A stretch of 64,000 bases of DNA from Flavobacteriaceae bacterium D16 (GCA_021295155.1 JAJTJC010000034.1:186001-250000); one strand, 5' to 3'; shown: positions 26,746-36,661, counted from the stretch's first letter. Translations and numbers: made by a program. Notes: a model not told the origin generated them from the sequence alone.

Positions 26746-29151
26746 TTAATTTCTTAAGGGTTTACCAGTTTTTAGCATGTGCTGGATACGTTCGAGTGTT
26801 TTTCGCTCCGTACAAAGGGAAAGGAACGCCTCACGTTCCAGGTCCAGGAGGTATTGTTCGCTCACAAAGGAGGATTCAGAGAGGTCTCCTCCGGCCATTA
26901 CATAGGCCAGTTTGTCTGCAATCTTCTTGTCGTGTTCAGAAATGTAATGGGCAGCTTCCATGGAGTCTGTTCCCACCAGGAACATGCCCAGGGCCTGTTT
27001 CCCCAGTACTTTTACGTCTTTCCTTCGGACAGGCTGTGTATAGCCGGATTCTGCCAGCAGTTTGGCATAGGCCTTCGCTGTAGCTATTTGCCGGTCTTTG
27101 TTTACCACTACGGTATCTTTTCCTTTTTGGAGGATACCCATATCAAAAGCCTCATAGGCCGAGGTTGCCACTTTGGCCATTCCAATGGTGAGGAAGTACT
27201 CCTGTAGCACATTGAGTTCAACGTCGTTTTTACGGAAACTGTCTGATGCACGCAGGGCCATTTCTTTGGAACCGCCTCCACCAGGGATTACCCCTACACC
27301 AAATTCTACAAGACCTATATATGTTTCTGCTGCAGCGACTACCTTATCGGCATGCAAGGATAATTCGCAACCTCCTCCCAGGCACATCCCGTGTGGGGCT
27401 GCTATGGTAGGAATAGCGGAATAACGCAAGCGCATCATGGTATCCTGGAACATCTTGATGGCCATATTGAGTTCATCATATTCCTGCTCAACGGCCAGCA
27501 TGAAAATCATGCCAATATTGGCGCCTACTGAAAAATTAGCAGCCTGGTTCCCAATTACTAACCCCTGGAAATCCTTTTCAGCCAGGTCAATGGCTTTATT
27601 CAAACCAGCAATTACATCACCACCTATGGTATTCATCTTCGACTGAAATTCACAGTTCAGGATTCCATCACCAAGGTCTTCAATAACAACTCCACTGTTT
27701 TTAAATACTTCATTAGACCTACGAATATTGTCTAGAATGATAAAGGCATCCTGTCCTGGTTTTTTAAGCTGTTCCTTGCTTGGAATATCATAATAGAAGG
27801 TAGCTCCATCTTTAACGGTATAGAAGGAAGACATCCCGGCCGCTGCAAAGTCGCTTATCCAGGCAGCAGGCTCTTGTCCGGCTTCTTCGATTAGTTGTAA
27901 TCCTTTTTCCAGTCCAATAGCATCCCATATTTGAAATGGACCGTGTTCCCAGCCAAAGCCGGCTTTCATCGCATCGTCAATTTTGTAGAGTTCATCCGTG
28001 ATCTCGGGAATACGGTGCGATACGTAGGCAAACAAGGCACCAAAACTTTTTCGGTAAAACTCGCCAGCTTTGTCCTTGCCGCCAATTAAGACAGGAAAGC
28101 GCTCTATAACCTTATCGATGGGTTTAGTGAGTTCCAGGGTAGCAAAATTTGCGCGTTTTTTTGAACGGTAATCCATGGTGTCCAGATCAAGACTCAGGAT
28201 TTCGCTTTTCCCTTTATCACCTTTTACTTTCTTGTAAAACCCCTGACCTGTTTTGCTTCCAAGCCAGTTGTTATCCGACATGGTTTTGATGAAATCCGGT
28301 AGTTGGAACAACTCATGTCGTTCATCCTTAGGACAATTTTCACCAATCCCGTTTGCTACGTGGATCAGGGTGTCCAGACCAACTACATCAACGGTCCGGA
28401 ATGTTGCAGATTTGGGTCGGCCGATTACAGGTCCGGTTAGTTTGTCTACTTCCTCTACGGTTAGCCCCATCTCCTTTACGGCATGGAAAAGACTCATAAT
28501 ACTAAAGATTCCGATTCTGTTCCCGATAAATGCCGGGGTATCTTTCGCTACCACTGCAGTTTTTCCCAGGAATTTTTCTCCGTAGGTATTCAGGAAAGTA
28601 AGTACATCCGGATTCGTCTTCGGTCCGGGAATAATTTCAAACAGCTTGAGGTACCTTGGGGGATTAAAAAAGTGTGTCCCACAAAAATGCTCCTGAAAAT
28701 CCTCACTACGCCCTTCACTCATAAATGCAATGGGAATACCTGAGGTATTGGAGGTGATCAGAGTACCGGGTTTGCGATATTTTTCAATCTGTTCAAAAAC
28801 TTTTTTCTTAATATCCAGGCGTTCCACCACCACTTCAATGATCCAGTCTACATCGGTAATTTTGGCGAGGTCGTCTTCCAGGTTGCCTGTAGAGATCCTA
28901 TGTGCAAATTTGGCGTGGTAGATAGGGGAGGGTTTGGATTTTAAGGATTTTGCCAAAGCCTCATTTACCAGGCGGTTTCGCACAACCTTATCTTCTAGAG
29001 ACAATCCCTTTTTAACCTCTTTATCATTCAGCTCTCGGGGTACGATATCGAGCAGGAGTACTTCCACACCGATATTTGCAAAGTGGCAGGCGATGCCACT
29101 CCCCATAATTCCGGAGCCTATTACAGCTACTTTTTTGATGTGTTTTTTCAT
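26746..29151 (-). CDS. fadN: 3-hydroxyacyl-CoA dehydrogenase/enoyl-CoA hydratase fusion (FadN-type)
   Basis: 801 residues. The order is dehydrogenase first: a Rossmann motif GSGIMGSGIACHFA at about 12-25, the FCGTHFFNPPRYLKLFEIIP loop with the catalytic His, then two 3HCDH C-terminal domains, and an enoyl-CoA hydratase domain from about 490 with SVGANIGM and PHGMCLGGGCELSLHAD (oxyanion region) and GVGVIPGGGGSKEMAL. This order is that of Bacillus FadN, opposite to proteobacterial FadB/FadJ where the hydratase comes first. It performs hydration and NAD-dependent oxidation of acyl-CoA. It follows marR by 21 bases. Confidence 0.95.
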   Translation of the reverse strand: MKKHIKKVAVIGSGIMGSGIACHFANIGVEVLLLDIVPRELNDKEVKKGLSLEDKVVRNRLVNEALAKSLKSKPSPIYHAKFAHRISTGNLEDDLAKITDVDWIIEVVVERLDIKKKVFEQIEKYRKPGTLITSNTSGIPIAFMSEGRSEDFQEHFCGTHFFNPPRYLKLFEIIPGPKTNPDVLTFLNTYGEKFLGKTAVVAKDTPAFIGNRIGIFSIMSLFHAVKEMGLTVEEVDKLTGPVIGRPKSATFRTVDVVGLDTLIHVANGIGENCPKDERHELFQLPDFIKTMSDNNWLGSKTGQGFYKKVKGDKGKSEILSLDLDTMDYRSKKRANFATLELTKPIDKVIERFPVLIGGKDKAGEFYRKSFGALFAYVSHRIPEITDELYKIDDAMKAGFGWEHGPFQIWDAIGLEKGLQLIEEAGQEPAAWISDFAAAGMSSFYTVKDGATFYYDIPSKEQLKKPGQDAFIILDNIRRSNEVFKNSGVVIEDLGDGILNCEFQSKMNTIGGDVIAGLNKAIDLAEKDFQGLVIGNQAANFSVGANIGMIFMLAVEQEYDELNMAIKMFQDTMMRLRYSAIPTIAAPHGMCLGGGCELSLHADKVVAAAETYIGLVEFGVGVIPGGGGSKEMALRASDSFRKNDVELNVLQEYFLTIGMAKVATSAYEAFDMGILQKGKDTVVVNKDRQIATAKAYAKLLAESGYTQPVRRKDVKVLGKQALGMFLVGTDSMEAAHYISEHDKKIADKLAYVMAGGDLSESSFVSEQYLLDLEREAFLSLCTERKTLERIQHMLKTGKPLRN

Positions 29152-29172
29152 ATATGGTATTGCTTAGCGCTT

Positions 29173-29622
29173 TTATTTCGGGCTGTTCTGCAGATAAATT
29201 TTCTTTTCTGATATCAAACGATTGATAATTTCCATTACATCAAAAAAATGATCCAGTTTTTCCTGACTGATATTGGATTTTACCGTATTGTTGAACTGAA
29301 GGACCACTGCCTTGGAATCTTCTCTTTTTTCAAGGCCAAAAGGAGTGAGGTGGATCAAAACACCGCGGCCGTCTTTGGGATTGGGCCGCCTTTCAATCAG
29401 CCCTTTCTCTTCCATGCTTTTAAGTATCCTGGAGAGACTGGTTGCTTCCATGCCCATTTTAGGACCAAGAGAGGTAGATGGGGTTCCTGTCTTTGGATCA
29501 ATACTCAGCAGGGTAAACCCAACTGCCATGGTTGCCCCGAATTTCTTTGCTTCTTCATTATACATTCGGGTAACGGCCTGCCAGGTAGCACGTAGAGCAT
29601 AATCAATGGTGATATCCTTCAT
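29173..29622 (-). CDS. MarR-family transcriptional regulator of the fad operon
   Basis: 149 residues. The winged-helix domain is visible at about 53-105 (TSLSRILKSMEEKGLIERRP, then NPKDGRGVLIHLTPFGLEK with the DxRG-type wing). It is the first gene of an operon with fadN, fadA and fadE and sits directly behind a 28-base perfect palindrome, so it very probably represses this operon and itself and may be relieved by acyl-CoA or fatty acid. The ligand is inference from the neighbours. The start ATG at 29622 is about 19 bases after the promoter element. Confidence 0.92.
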   Translation of the reverse strand: MKDITIDYALRATWQAVTRMYNEEAKKFGATMAVGFTLLSIDPKTGTPSTSLGPKMGMEATSLSRILKSMEEKGLIERRPNPKDGRGVLIHLTPFGLEKREDSKAVVLQFNNTVKSNISQEKLDHFFDVMEIINRLISEKKIYLQNSPK

Positions 29623-29640
29623 GGAGAACAGTTAGGTCCT

Positions 29641-29648
29641 CAAAGATA
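29641..29648 (-). promoter_or_regulatory. -7 element of the marR-fadNAE promoter (TATCTTTG)
   Basis: Read on the minus strand the site is TATCTTTG, a full match to TAnnTTTG, 18 bases before the marR ATG. The 28-base palindrome occupies the region where the -33 element should be, and no canonical TTG is seen there. Confidence 0.6.
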
Positions 29649-29652
29649 ACAA

Positions 29653-29680
29653 AAATTTATTATGCATGCATAATAAATTT
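29653..29680. promoter_or_regulatory. Perfect 28-bp palindromic operator for the MarR regulator
   Basis: The sequence from AAATTTATTATG through CATAATAAATTT, centred on TGCATGCA at 29663-29670, equals its own reverse complement over all 28 bases. It begins 4 bases upstream (in the minus direction) of the -7 element, so a bound repressor would block RNA polymerase. Size and A+T-rich half-sites around a short G/C core fit MarR-type operators. Confidence 0.88.
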
Positions 29681-29711
29681 AATGAAATTGGAAAGAATCG
29701 TTCAGCAGATT

Positions 29712-31481
29712 TTAGTGACCGTAAATATCGTTGTAGAGGTCGATATATTTTTCCTTAATGATCTTTCTCCTCAGTTTCATGGTAGGGGTAAGGTGACCGT
29801 CATCTACCGTCCAGCTGTCCGGAGTTAGCCTGAATTGCTTGACTTTTTCCCACTTAGCAAAGCTTTCATTGGCTTGGTCCACTTCCTTTTGATACCGTTC
29901 CAGCACTTTCTTATTCAAAACGATATCTGAGTTTTCTCCAAGGGTAATATTGTGTCGGTTTGCCCATTCATAAAGGAACTCATAATTAGGCTGAATAATT
30001 GCAGCAGGCATTTTTTCACCTTCTCCAACAACCATAATCTGTTCAATAAAACGGGATTGCTTAAAACGGTTTTCCAATAATTGAGGGGCCACGTATTTCC
30101 CCCCTGAGGTTTTAAACATTTCCTTTTTACGATCGGTGATTTTCAGGAATCCTTCTGCATCAATTTCACCAATATCGCCTGTGTGGAAATAGCCGTCCTT
30201 AATTACTTCGGCAGTTTTTTCTGGATCTTTATAGTAGCCCATCATCACGTTGGGTCCTTTACAAAGGATCTCCCCATCATTGGCTATTTTGACTTCCACA
30301 TCCTCGATAACCCGACCAACATAACCGATTTTCCAGCCCGCGTTGCGCTGGTCATTGACGGAAATAACCGGGGAGGTTTCCGTTAGTCCGTATCCCTCCA
30401 TTACAGGCATACCTGCAGCACCAAATACGCGCGCCAGTCGAGGTTGCAGGGCTGCGCTACCAGAGACCATTACTTCCATATTGCCACCCAGGGCTTCCTT
30501 CCATTTGACAAAAATAAGTTTACGAGCAAGGCTTAGTTTCTTTTCGTACCACCATCCATTGGCCTGGTAGGGTTCAAATTTCAATCCCAATTTTACAGCC
30601 CAAAAGAACAGACTCTTTTTAATTCCGGTCAAATCAGCACCTTTGGCTATGATCTTATCGTAAAGTTTTTCCAGCAATCGGGGTACAACCGTCATTACAT
30701 TGGGATTAACCTCTTTGAGATTGTCACCAATTTTATCGAGGCCTTCAGCAAAATAAACTGATATACCACAGTAGATGTAGATATATAAAATGATACGCTC
30801 AAAAATGTGGCAAATAGGCAAAAAGCTGAGCGCAGTAGCTCCGTATTCGAAAGGGACCCTTTTTTTACTCGCCAGGGTATTGGAAACGATATTCCAGTGC
30901 GAGAGCATTACCCCCTTGGGTTTTCCGGTAGTCCCGGAAGTATAAATGAGCGTGGCCAGATCTTCAGGCTTTACCGCATCTTTTCGTTTTTCCACCTCTT
31001 CCTGATTACTGGTATCTTGCCCCAGTTCCAGTAGTTCCCCCCAGTGTTTACAATCACTCAGTTGATCAAAAGAATAGACTTCGATAACAGAGGGAACCTG
31101 ATCCTTGATGGCTTTTACCTTTTCGTAAACTTCAGCACAGGATACAAAAACATATTTGGCCTCTGAATGGTTCAGGATGTAGGCATAATCCTCCTCAGAA
31201 ATAGTAGGGTAAATAGGCACATTCTGTGCACCAAGCTGCAATACGCCTATATCCATGATGTTCCATTCGGTGCGGTTGGTCATGGAGATCACCCCAATTT
31301 TATTGTTCGCCTGAACACCCATGCGTAACAGGGCCCGACTAACGGTATTGGCTTTATCCAGGAATTCCTTGCTGGATGTGGCAACCCATTTTCCATCGTA
31401 TTTGGTAATCAGGGCCTTTTCGAGATTGTAGTTTTCAAGTTGATAATATGCGAAGTCGAATAAACGGGTAATATTCTCCAT
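29712..31481 (-). CDS. Long-chain fatty acid-CoA ligase (AMP-dependent synthetase)
   Basis: 589 residues. The adenylate-forming signatures are TLIYTSGTTGKPKGVMLSHW (about 177-196), MEGYGLTETSPVIS (about 357-370), YFHTGDIGEIDAEGFLKITD with the hinge DRKKEM, and a C-terminal lysine in LRRKIIKEKY. The eukaryote-like long-chain form, with an extended region at about 250-340, is common in Bacteroidota. It activates free fatty acids to acyl-CoA for beta-oxidation by the adjacent marR-fadNAE genes. It has its own upstream gap of 195 bases and ends 31 bases before the marR operator. Confidence 0.93.
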   Translation of the reverse strand: MENITRLFDFAYYQLENYNLEKALITKYDGKWVATSSKEFLDKANTVSRALLRMGVQANNKIGVISMTNRTEWNIMDIGVLQLGAQNVPIYPTISEEDYAYILNHSEAKYVFVSCAEVYEKVKAIKDQVPSVIEVYSFDQLSDCKHWGELLELGQDTSNQEEVEKRKDAVKPEDLATLIYTSGTTGKPKGVMLSHWNIVSNTLASKKRVPFEYGATALSFLPICHIFERIILYIYIYCGISVYFAEGLDKIGDNLKEVNPNVMTVVPRLLEKLYDKIIAKGADLTGIKKSLFFWAVKLGLKFEPYQANGWWYEKKLSLARKLIFVKWKEALGGNMEVMVSGSAALQPRLARVFGAAGMPVMEGYGLTETSPVISVNDQRNAGWKIGYVGRVIEDVEVKIANDGEILCKGPNVMMGYYKDPEKTAEVIKDGYFHTGDIGEIDAEGFLKITDRKKEMFKTSGGKYVAPQLLENRFKQSRFIEQIMVVGEGEKMPAAIIQPNYEFLYEWANRHNITLGENSDIVLNKKVLERYQKEVDQANESFAKWEKVKQFRLTPDSWTVDDGHLTPTMKLRRKIIKEKYIDLYNDIYGH

Positions 31482-31644
31482 AAATTGAATCTGAACAATT
31501 ATTGCAAAATAGGAAAAGACTGGCTGATTTTAAAATATCCGGCATCTTAAGATTTAATAAACGGAGTGCTTCTGACTTATAAATGAAGTTTCATTCCCTT
31601 AAGGGATTCGGGGAAACGCAGTTTATCTTCAGCAAGCATTATCT

Positions 31645-31693
31645 AAAGAGGCGGGACACCCTTTTTTTTCGCAGTCCTAATTCTCGCCTCTTT
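31645..31693 (-). terminator. Possible hairpin at the purL 3' end
   Basis: AAAGAGGCG and CGCCTCTTT form a perfect 9-base stem around a 31-base loop that contains the purL stop codon. No T tract follows the stem, so a role in termination or mRNA stability is uncertain. Confidence 0.35.
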
Positions 31694-34600
31694 TATGATT
31701 ATTTATCCAATTTCGGGCATTTATGAAAGCCTGGATCCAGGGGGAGATCTGGTCGTTCCTGTCTTTAGGATAATGCGCCCAGTTCCAGGGAAAAACAGAA
31801 CGTTCAATATGGGGCATGGTTACCAGGTGGCGACCCGTAGGATCACAGAGCATAGCTGTATTGTAGTCACTGCCATTAGGATTCGCAGGATAAGCCTCAT
31901 AGCCATATTTACCCACAATATCATAATTTTCTTCTCCGAGCGGAAGACTGAATTTTCCTTCTCCATGGGATATCCATACTCCGAGCTTAGCACCTTCGAG
32001 ACTGGATAGCATAACGGAATTATTCGGTTGAATGGTTACCGAAGTAAAACTGCTTTCGTGTTTGTGAGAATCATTAAAAGTCATTCTGCCATGTTCGGGA
32101 TGATCGGGATTGATGAGATCTAATTCCATGAAAAGCTGACAGCCATTGCAGATACCCACACTAAGGGTGTCTTCTTTTTCAAAAAATTTCTTTAAAGCTG
32201 TACGGGCTTTTTCGTTGTATTTAAATGCGCCTGCCCAACCTTTTGCACTTCCCAGTACATCAGAATTGGAAAACCCGCCCACTGCACCTATGAACTGTAT
32301 GTCTTCCAGGGTCTCCCTGCCTGAAATAAGATCAGTCATGTGTACGTCTTTCACTTCAAAACCGGCCAGAAATAAGGCATGGGCCATTTCCCTTTCTGAA
32401 TTGCTCCCTTTTTCTCTCAGGATAGCTGCTTTTGGTTTTGCGGTAGTATCCCAGGCTGTCCACTGCCCGTTGAAATTTGCTGGAAAAACAAACTGTAATG
32501 GTTGTTGGGCATAGTTCTCATAGCGGTCTTTGGCAAGTCCGTTTGCTGTTTGTTGTTCATCCAGCAAATAGGAGGTCTTGTACCAGTATTGTCTTAGTTC
32601 AGGGATATTTAAACTGAAGGAATCCTGGTGATTCTTGAGGGCTAGTTTCGCCTCTTCAAGTACGTTTCCGATTTTAAAATACGATAGCCCCGCCTTTTCT
32701 AAATGGGCTTCTACCGAGCTGTCCTTTGCCTGAAAAACAAGCCCTGCGTTTTCCGCAAAGAGCAGTTTTGTGGTATCCTTTTCCCTCAAGGCACTCAGGT
32801 CTATCTGCGCTCCGAGATTCAGATCGGCGAAACACATCTCAAGTAGGGTGGTAATGAGCCCTCCCGAAGCTACATCATGCCCGGCAAGGATGAGGTCTTT
32901 GGTGATCAGTTCTTGAAGTGTATTGAAGGCATTACGGAGATAATCAGGGTTTTTCACTGAAGGGGCTTCACTTCCCACTTTATTCAGTACCTGGTTAAAG
33001 GAGGAGCCGCCTAATTTATAATCGTCTTGTGAGCAGTTGAGGTAGTAGATAGGTCCGTCATCCTTTTGCAGGACAGGCTCTACTGTTTTAGACAGATCTT
33101 CGCAGTGCCCTGCAGCCGTAATGATTACTGTACCCGGTGCAATCACTTCTCCATCAGGATATTTTTGTTTCATACTCAGGGAATCCTTCCCTGTGGGCAC
33201 ATTGATCCCCAGGTCTATCGCAAATTCAGATACAGCCTTTACTGCTTCATATAGGCGTGCATCTTCTCCCGGGTTTTTGCAGGGCCACATCCAGTTAGCC
33301 GATAAGGAAACGGCACTTAACCCGCCCTGGAGTGGCGCCCAGACAATATTGGTCAAGGCCTCAGCAATGCTATTTCTGCTTCCGGACACAGGATCGATCA
33401 AACCAGAAACAGGAGAATGCCCAATAGAAGTTGCTATCCCGTCTTTTCCTTTGAAATCCAGGGCCATTACCCCACAATTGTTCAGCGGAAGCTGTAAAGG
33501 TCCGGCACATTGCTGGGTAGCTACACGGCCACCTACACAGCGATCAACTTTGTTGGTCAACCAGTCTTTGCAGGCAACGGCTTCCAGTTGCAGTACCTGT
33601 TTCAGGTATTCTTTAAAATCAATTATCTGATAATTAGCATCCTGGTAAATCCGGTCTATCTGCTTGTCGTTCATTATTGTTTTGGGAGAACTACCAAACA
33701 TATCGCTCAATTCCAGGTCCATGGGTTTTTCCGCTTTTTTTACAGATTCGAAAGTAAAGCGATGGTCCCCGGTAACTTCACCAACTTCATAGAGTGGTGA
33801 ACGCTCCCTGGCGGCAACCCTCTTCAAAAGATCCATATCAGCGTCCCCCATTACCAACCCCATCCTTTCCTGGGATTCATTTCCAATGATCTCCTTGGCT
33901 GAAAGGGTAGGATCGCCAATGGGCAACTGGTCCATGTCAATATGCCCTCCGGTTTCTTCTACCAGTTCCGAGAGACAGTTCAAATGTCCTCCGGCCCCGT
34001 GGTCGTGTATAGATACTACAGGGTTGTGGTCCAGTTCAACAAGGCCTCTGATAGCATTTGCTGCTCGTTTTTGCATTTCCGGATTGGATCGCTGCACTGC
34101 ATTGAGTTCAATAGCCGCACTAAATGCACCCGTATCTGCGCTGGAGACCGCAGCACCTCCCATACCTATGCGATAATTATCCCCACCAAGGATTACTATT
34201 TTATCTCCTTTTTTAGGGGTGTCTTTGAGCGCCTGATTGGCTTTACCATAACCAATTCCTCCTGCTAGCATGATGACTTTATCATATCCCAGTCTCCTTT
34301 GATGCTCTTCATGCTCAAAAGTCAACACCGATCCCGAGATTAGCGGCTGCCCGAATTTATTTCCAAAATCGGAGGCCCCGTTAGATGCCTTGATGAGTAT
34401 ATCCATGGGAGTTTGATACAACCATTTCCTTTCGGGTACGCCCTTTTCCCACGGTCTGTCCTTATCCAGCCTGCTGTATGACGTTATGTATACGGCTGTT
34501 CCAGCCAGGGGGAGTGATCCTTTTCCTCCTGCAAGCCTATCGCGGATTTCTCCCCCGGATCCTGTAGCCGCCCCATTGAACGGTTCTACCGTGGTAGGGA

Positions 34601-35351
34601 AATTGTGAGTTTCGGCCTTTAGGGAGATTACGGATTGAAAGGGCTTTTCCTCGTAATAATCCGGTTTGTCCGGTGATTTGGGAGCAAACTGAACTACTTC
34701 CGGTCCGGAGATAAAAGCTACATTGTCCTTGTAGGCAGAGACAATATGATTGGGATGTTTTTCCGAGGTTTTTTTGATCAGCTTGAAGAGGGAAACGGGT
34801 TTTTCCTCTCCGTCAATGACGAATGTCCCGTTGAAGATTTTATGTCTGCAGTGCTCGGAGTTAACCTGACTAAAACCAAATACTTCCGAGTCGGTTAATT
34901 TCCTGCCCAACCGGTTTGAAAGCTCTTCCAGGTAAGATATTTCTTCTGCGTTTAGCGCCAATCCTTCCTGTTGGTTGTAGGCAGCAATATCATCCACTTC
35001 AATAATGGGTTGTGGAGTAATATGGATATCATAAAGGTCCTGGTCCAGCGTATTGTATTTCTGGAACAGCATGGGATCAAAATCTTCAAAATCTGCGCTA
35101 ACTGCCTGAAACGACTCGATACGTATGATACCGCTCACCCCCATATTTTGGGTAATCTCTGTGGCATTAGTACTCCAGGGAGTAACCATGGCCGCTCTCG
35201 GACCAACAAAAAAGGCGTCCAGTGACGCCAATTCGAGTCTGGGTTCGTTCCCGAATAACCAGTTTAATTTTTCAGTATCCTGCTGTGAAAGATCCCCCTG
35301 GGCTTGCACGGCGTAAACTTTTCTGGCAATATCTCCAAAGAAGTGAATCAT
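31677..35351 (-). CDS. purL: Phosphoribosylformylglycinamidine synthase
   Basis: 1224 residues, the large single-chain form. The two AIR-synthase-like halves carry SLKAETHNFPTTVEPFNGAA with GSGGEIRD (about 242-270) and the VSIHDHGAGGHLNCLSELVEE segment. The C-terminal glutaminase has the nucleophile Cys in VGICNGCQLFMEL (about 1065) and the catalytic His/Glu in PHIERSVFPW. It makes FGAM in step four of purine synthesis with glutamine as nitrogen donor. The gene is monocistronic here, with a good -7 element upstream, and no other pur gene is in the window. Confidence 0.97.
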   Translation of the reverse strand: MIHFFGDIARKVYAVQAQGDLSQQDTEKLNWLFGNEPRLELASLDAFFVGPRAAMVTPWSTNATEITQNMGVSGIIRIESFQAVSADFEDFDPMLFQKYNTLDQDLYDIHITPQPIIEVDDIAAYNQQEGLALNAEEISYLEELSNRLGRKLTDSEVFGFSQVNSEHCRHKIFNGTFVIDGEEKPVSLFKLIKKTSEKHPNHIVSAYKDNVAFISGPEVVQFAPKSPDKPDYYEEKPFQSVISLKAETHNFPTTVEPFNGAATGSGGEIRDRLAGGKGSLPLAGTAVYITSYSRLDKDRPWEKGVPERKWLYQTPMDILIKASNGASDFGNKFGQPLISGSVLTFEHEEHQRRLGYDKVIMLAGGIGYGKANQALKDTPKKGDKIVILGGDNYRIGMGGAAVSSADTGAFSAAIELNAVQRSNPEMQKRAANAIRGLVELDHNPVVSIHDHGAGGHLNCLSELVEETGGHIDMDQLPIGDPTLSAKEIIGNESQERMGLVMGDADMDLLKRVAARERSPLYEVGEVTGDHRFTFESVKKAEKPMDLELSDMFGSSPKTIMNDKQIDRIYQDANYQIIDFKEYLKQVLQLEAVACKDWLTNKVDRCVGGRVATQQCAGPLQLPLNNCGVMALDFKGKDGIATSIGHSPVSGLIDPVSGSRNSIAEALTNIVWAPLQGGLSAVSLSANWMWPCKNPGEDARLYEAVKAVSEFAIDLGINVPTGKDSLSMKQKYPDGEVIAPGTVIITAAGHCEDLSKTVEPVLQKDDGPIYYLNCSQDDYKLGGSSFNQVLNKVGSEAPSVKNPDYLRNAFNTLQELITKDLILAGHDVASGGLITTLLEMCFADLNLGAQIDLSALREKDTTKLLFAENAGLVFQAKDSSVEAHLEKAGLSYFKIGNVLEEAKLALKNHQDSFSLNIPELRQYWYKTSYLLDEQQTANGLAKDRYENYAQQPLQFVFPANFNGQWTAWDTTAKPKAAILREKGSNSEREMAHALFLAGFEVKDVHMTDLISGRETLEDIQFIGAVGGFSNSDVLGSAKGWAGAFKYNEKARTALKKFFEKEDTLSVGICNGCQLFMELDLINPDHPEHGRMTFNDSHKHESSFTSVTIQPNNSVMLSSLEGAKLGVWISHGEGKFSLPLGEENYDIVGKYGYEAYPANPNGSDYNTAMLCDPTGRHLVTMPHIERSVFPWNWAHYPKDRNDQISPWIQAFINARNWINNHKRGEN

Positions 35352-35382
35352 GGGCCTTAAAAGGTATTTTATGAAGAAAGCA

Positions 35383-35390
35383 CAAATTTA
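35383..35390 (-). promoter_or_regulatory. Putative -7 element TAAATTTG of purL
   Basis: On the minus strand TAAATTTG matches TAnnTTTG and lies 31 bases before the purL ATG at 35351. No TTG is seen at the standard -33 spacing. Confidence 0.45.
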
Positions 35391-35449
35391 CATTTTTATA
35401 GGGGATATCGGACAGCGGGTTTTAAACAATTATCCCCTGTGATTGTTGA

Positions 35450-36661
35450 TTACTTTCGACTGAGTCTGGCCATGTAAAAGCCGTCAAAACCATCATCAGC
35501 CGGGGAACAGTGCTTTTCTTCTTCCAAAACAAAATTACTGCCGCACTCTTTTTGCAAAAATTTCTGCAGCTGTTGCTCATTTTCCTGGGGCAGGATAGAG
35601 CAGGTGGCATATACCAATTTACCTCCTGGTTTTACCATACGGGAATAGTCGGCCAGAAGCTGACTCTGAGTGTTTGTCACTCGTTCTAGGAAGTCCGGAT
35701 TCAGTTTCCATTTCGCATCAGGATTACGCCTGAGAACTCCCAAACCGGTACATGGGGCATCGATCAATACCCGATCTGCACGGTTATGCAAGCGTTTTAT
35801 GACCTTGGTGCTCTGGATCAGTCTTGGTTCCAGGTTGTGCACCCCATTTCGTCTGGCACGAAGCTTTAACTGCTTAAGTTTATAGTCATAGATATCCAGT
35901 GCTAACAAATGGCCTTTGTTTTCCATAAGGGCCGCAAGATGCAGGCTTTTTCCTCCCGCTCCGGCACAAGCATCTACTACCAATTGCCCCGGTTTTACCT
36001 GCAGAAAAGGAGCAACCAATTGCGAAGAAGCATCCTGTACTTCAAACCATCCCTTTTTGAAATAGGGTGTCTTAAATACGTCCTGTCTTTGTTTAAGCAG
36101 CAATGCATCGGGATAGGTTTTTAATTTTACTGTTTCTATTCCCAATGTCGATAATTCCTTTTGCAGCGCAGCAGGATTCGTTTTGAGTCGGTTTACCCGG
36201 AGAACCACGGATGCCTGCTGATTAAGGGCGGCCAACTCTTTTGACCATCTGTCTCCGCCTAAAGCCTGTTCGCCCACTTCATCCAGCCAGTCCGGCACAG
36301 CCTCCCGGTATTTTCGAATTTTGGCGAGTTCATCAAATTTACCTTTGATACGCCTGGTAGGGGTGTTTTTAAATTGATCCCAATCTGGTAATGGAATTCC
36401 CCGAAGGGTAGCCCATACGGCGAATACCCGAAAGAGATCGGCCCGTGTCCATGGTGATTTCACTTCGGCGATTTCCTGGTAAAGTCGCTTGTAACGGACT
36501 ATTTCGTAGGTAGTTTCTGCTATAAACCCCCTGTCACGGGAGCCCCAGCGCTTGTCGCGTTTCAGTATTTTCTGCACCACCTTATCCGCATATTCCTCCT
36601 CATTGAAGATCATGCTCAGGGCATCTATTACAGCAAGGACCAGATTTCGGTGTAGGCGCAT
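35450..36661 (-). CDS. RsmB/NOP-family RNA (cytosine-5) methyltransferase
   Basis: 403 residues. The SAM-binding motif DACAGAGGKSLHLAALMENK (about 229-248), the DAPCTGLGVLRRNPDAKW motif with the first Cys, and YATCSILPQENEQQL with the catalytic Cys are intact, so it should methylate cytosine C5 in rRNA or tRNA. A helical region of about 140 residues precedes the core, as in RsmB. The RsmB subgroup targets 16S rRNA, but the exact site cannot be read. The start at 36661 is the only ATG before the divergent YCF48-like gene's promoter. Confidence 0.92.
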   Translation of the reverse strand: MRLHRNLVLAVIDALSMIFNEEEYADKVVQKILKRDKRWGSRDRGFIAETTYEIVRYKRLYQEIAEVKSPWTRADLFRVFAVWATLRGIPLPDWDQFKNTPTRRIKGKFDELAKIRKYREAVPDWLDEVGEQALGGDRWSKELAALNQQASVVLRVNRLKTNPAALQKELSTLGIETVKLKTYPDALLLKQRQDVFKTPYFKKGWFEVQDASSQLVAPFLQVKPGQLVVDACAGAGGKSLHLAALMENKGHLLALDIYDYKLKQLKLRARRNGVHNLEPRLIQSTKVIKRLHNRADRVLIDAPCTGLGVLRRNPDAKWKLNPDFLERVTNTQSQLLADYSRMVKPGGKLVYATCSILPQENEQQLQKFLQKECGSNFVLEEEKHCSPADDGFDGFYMARLSRK

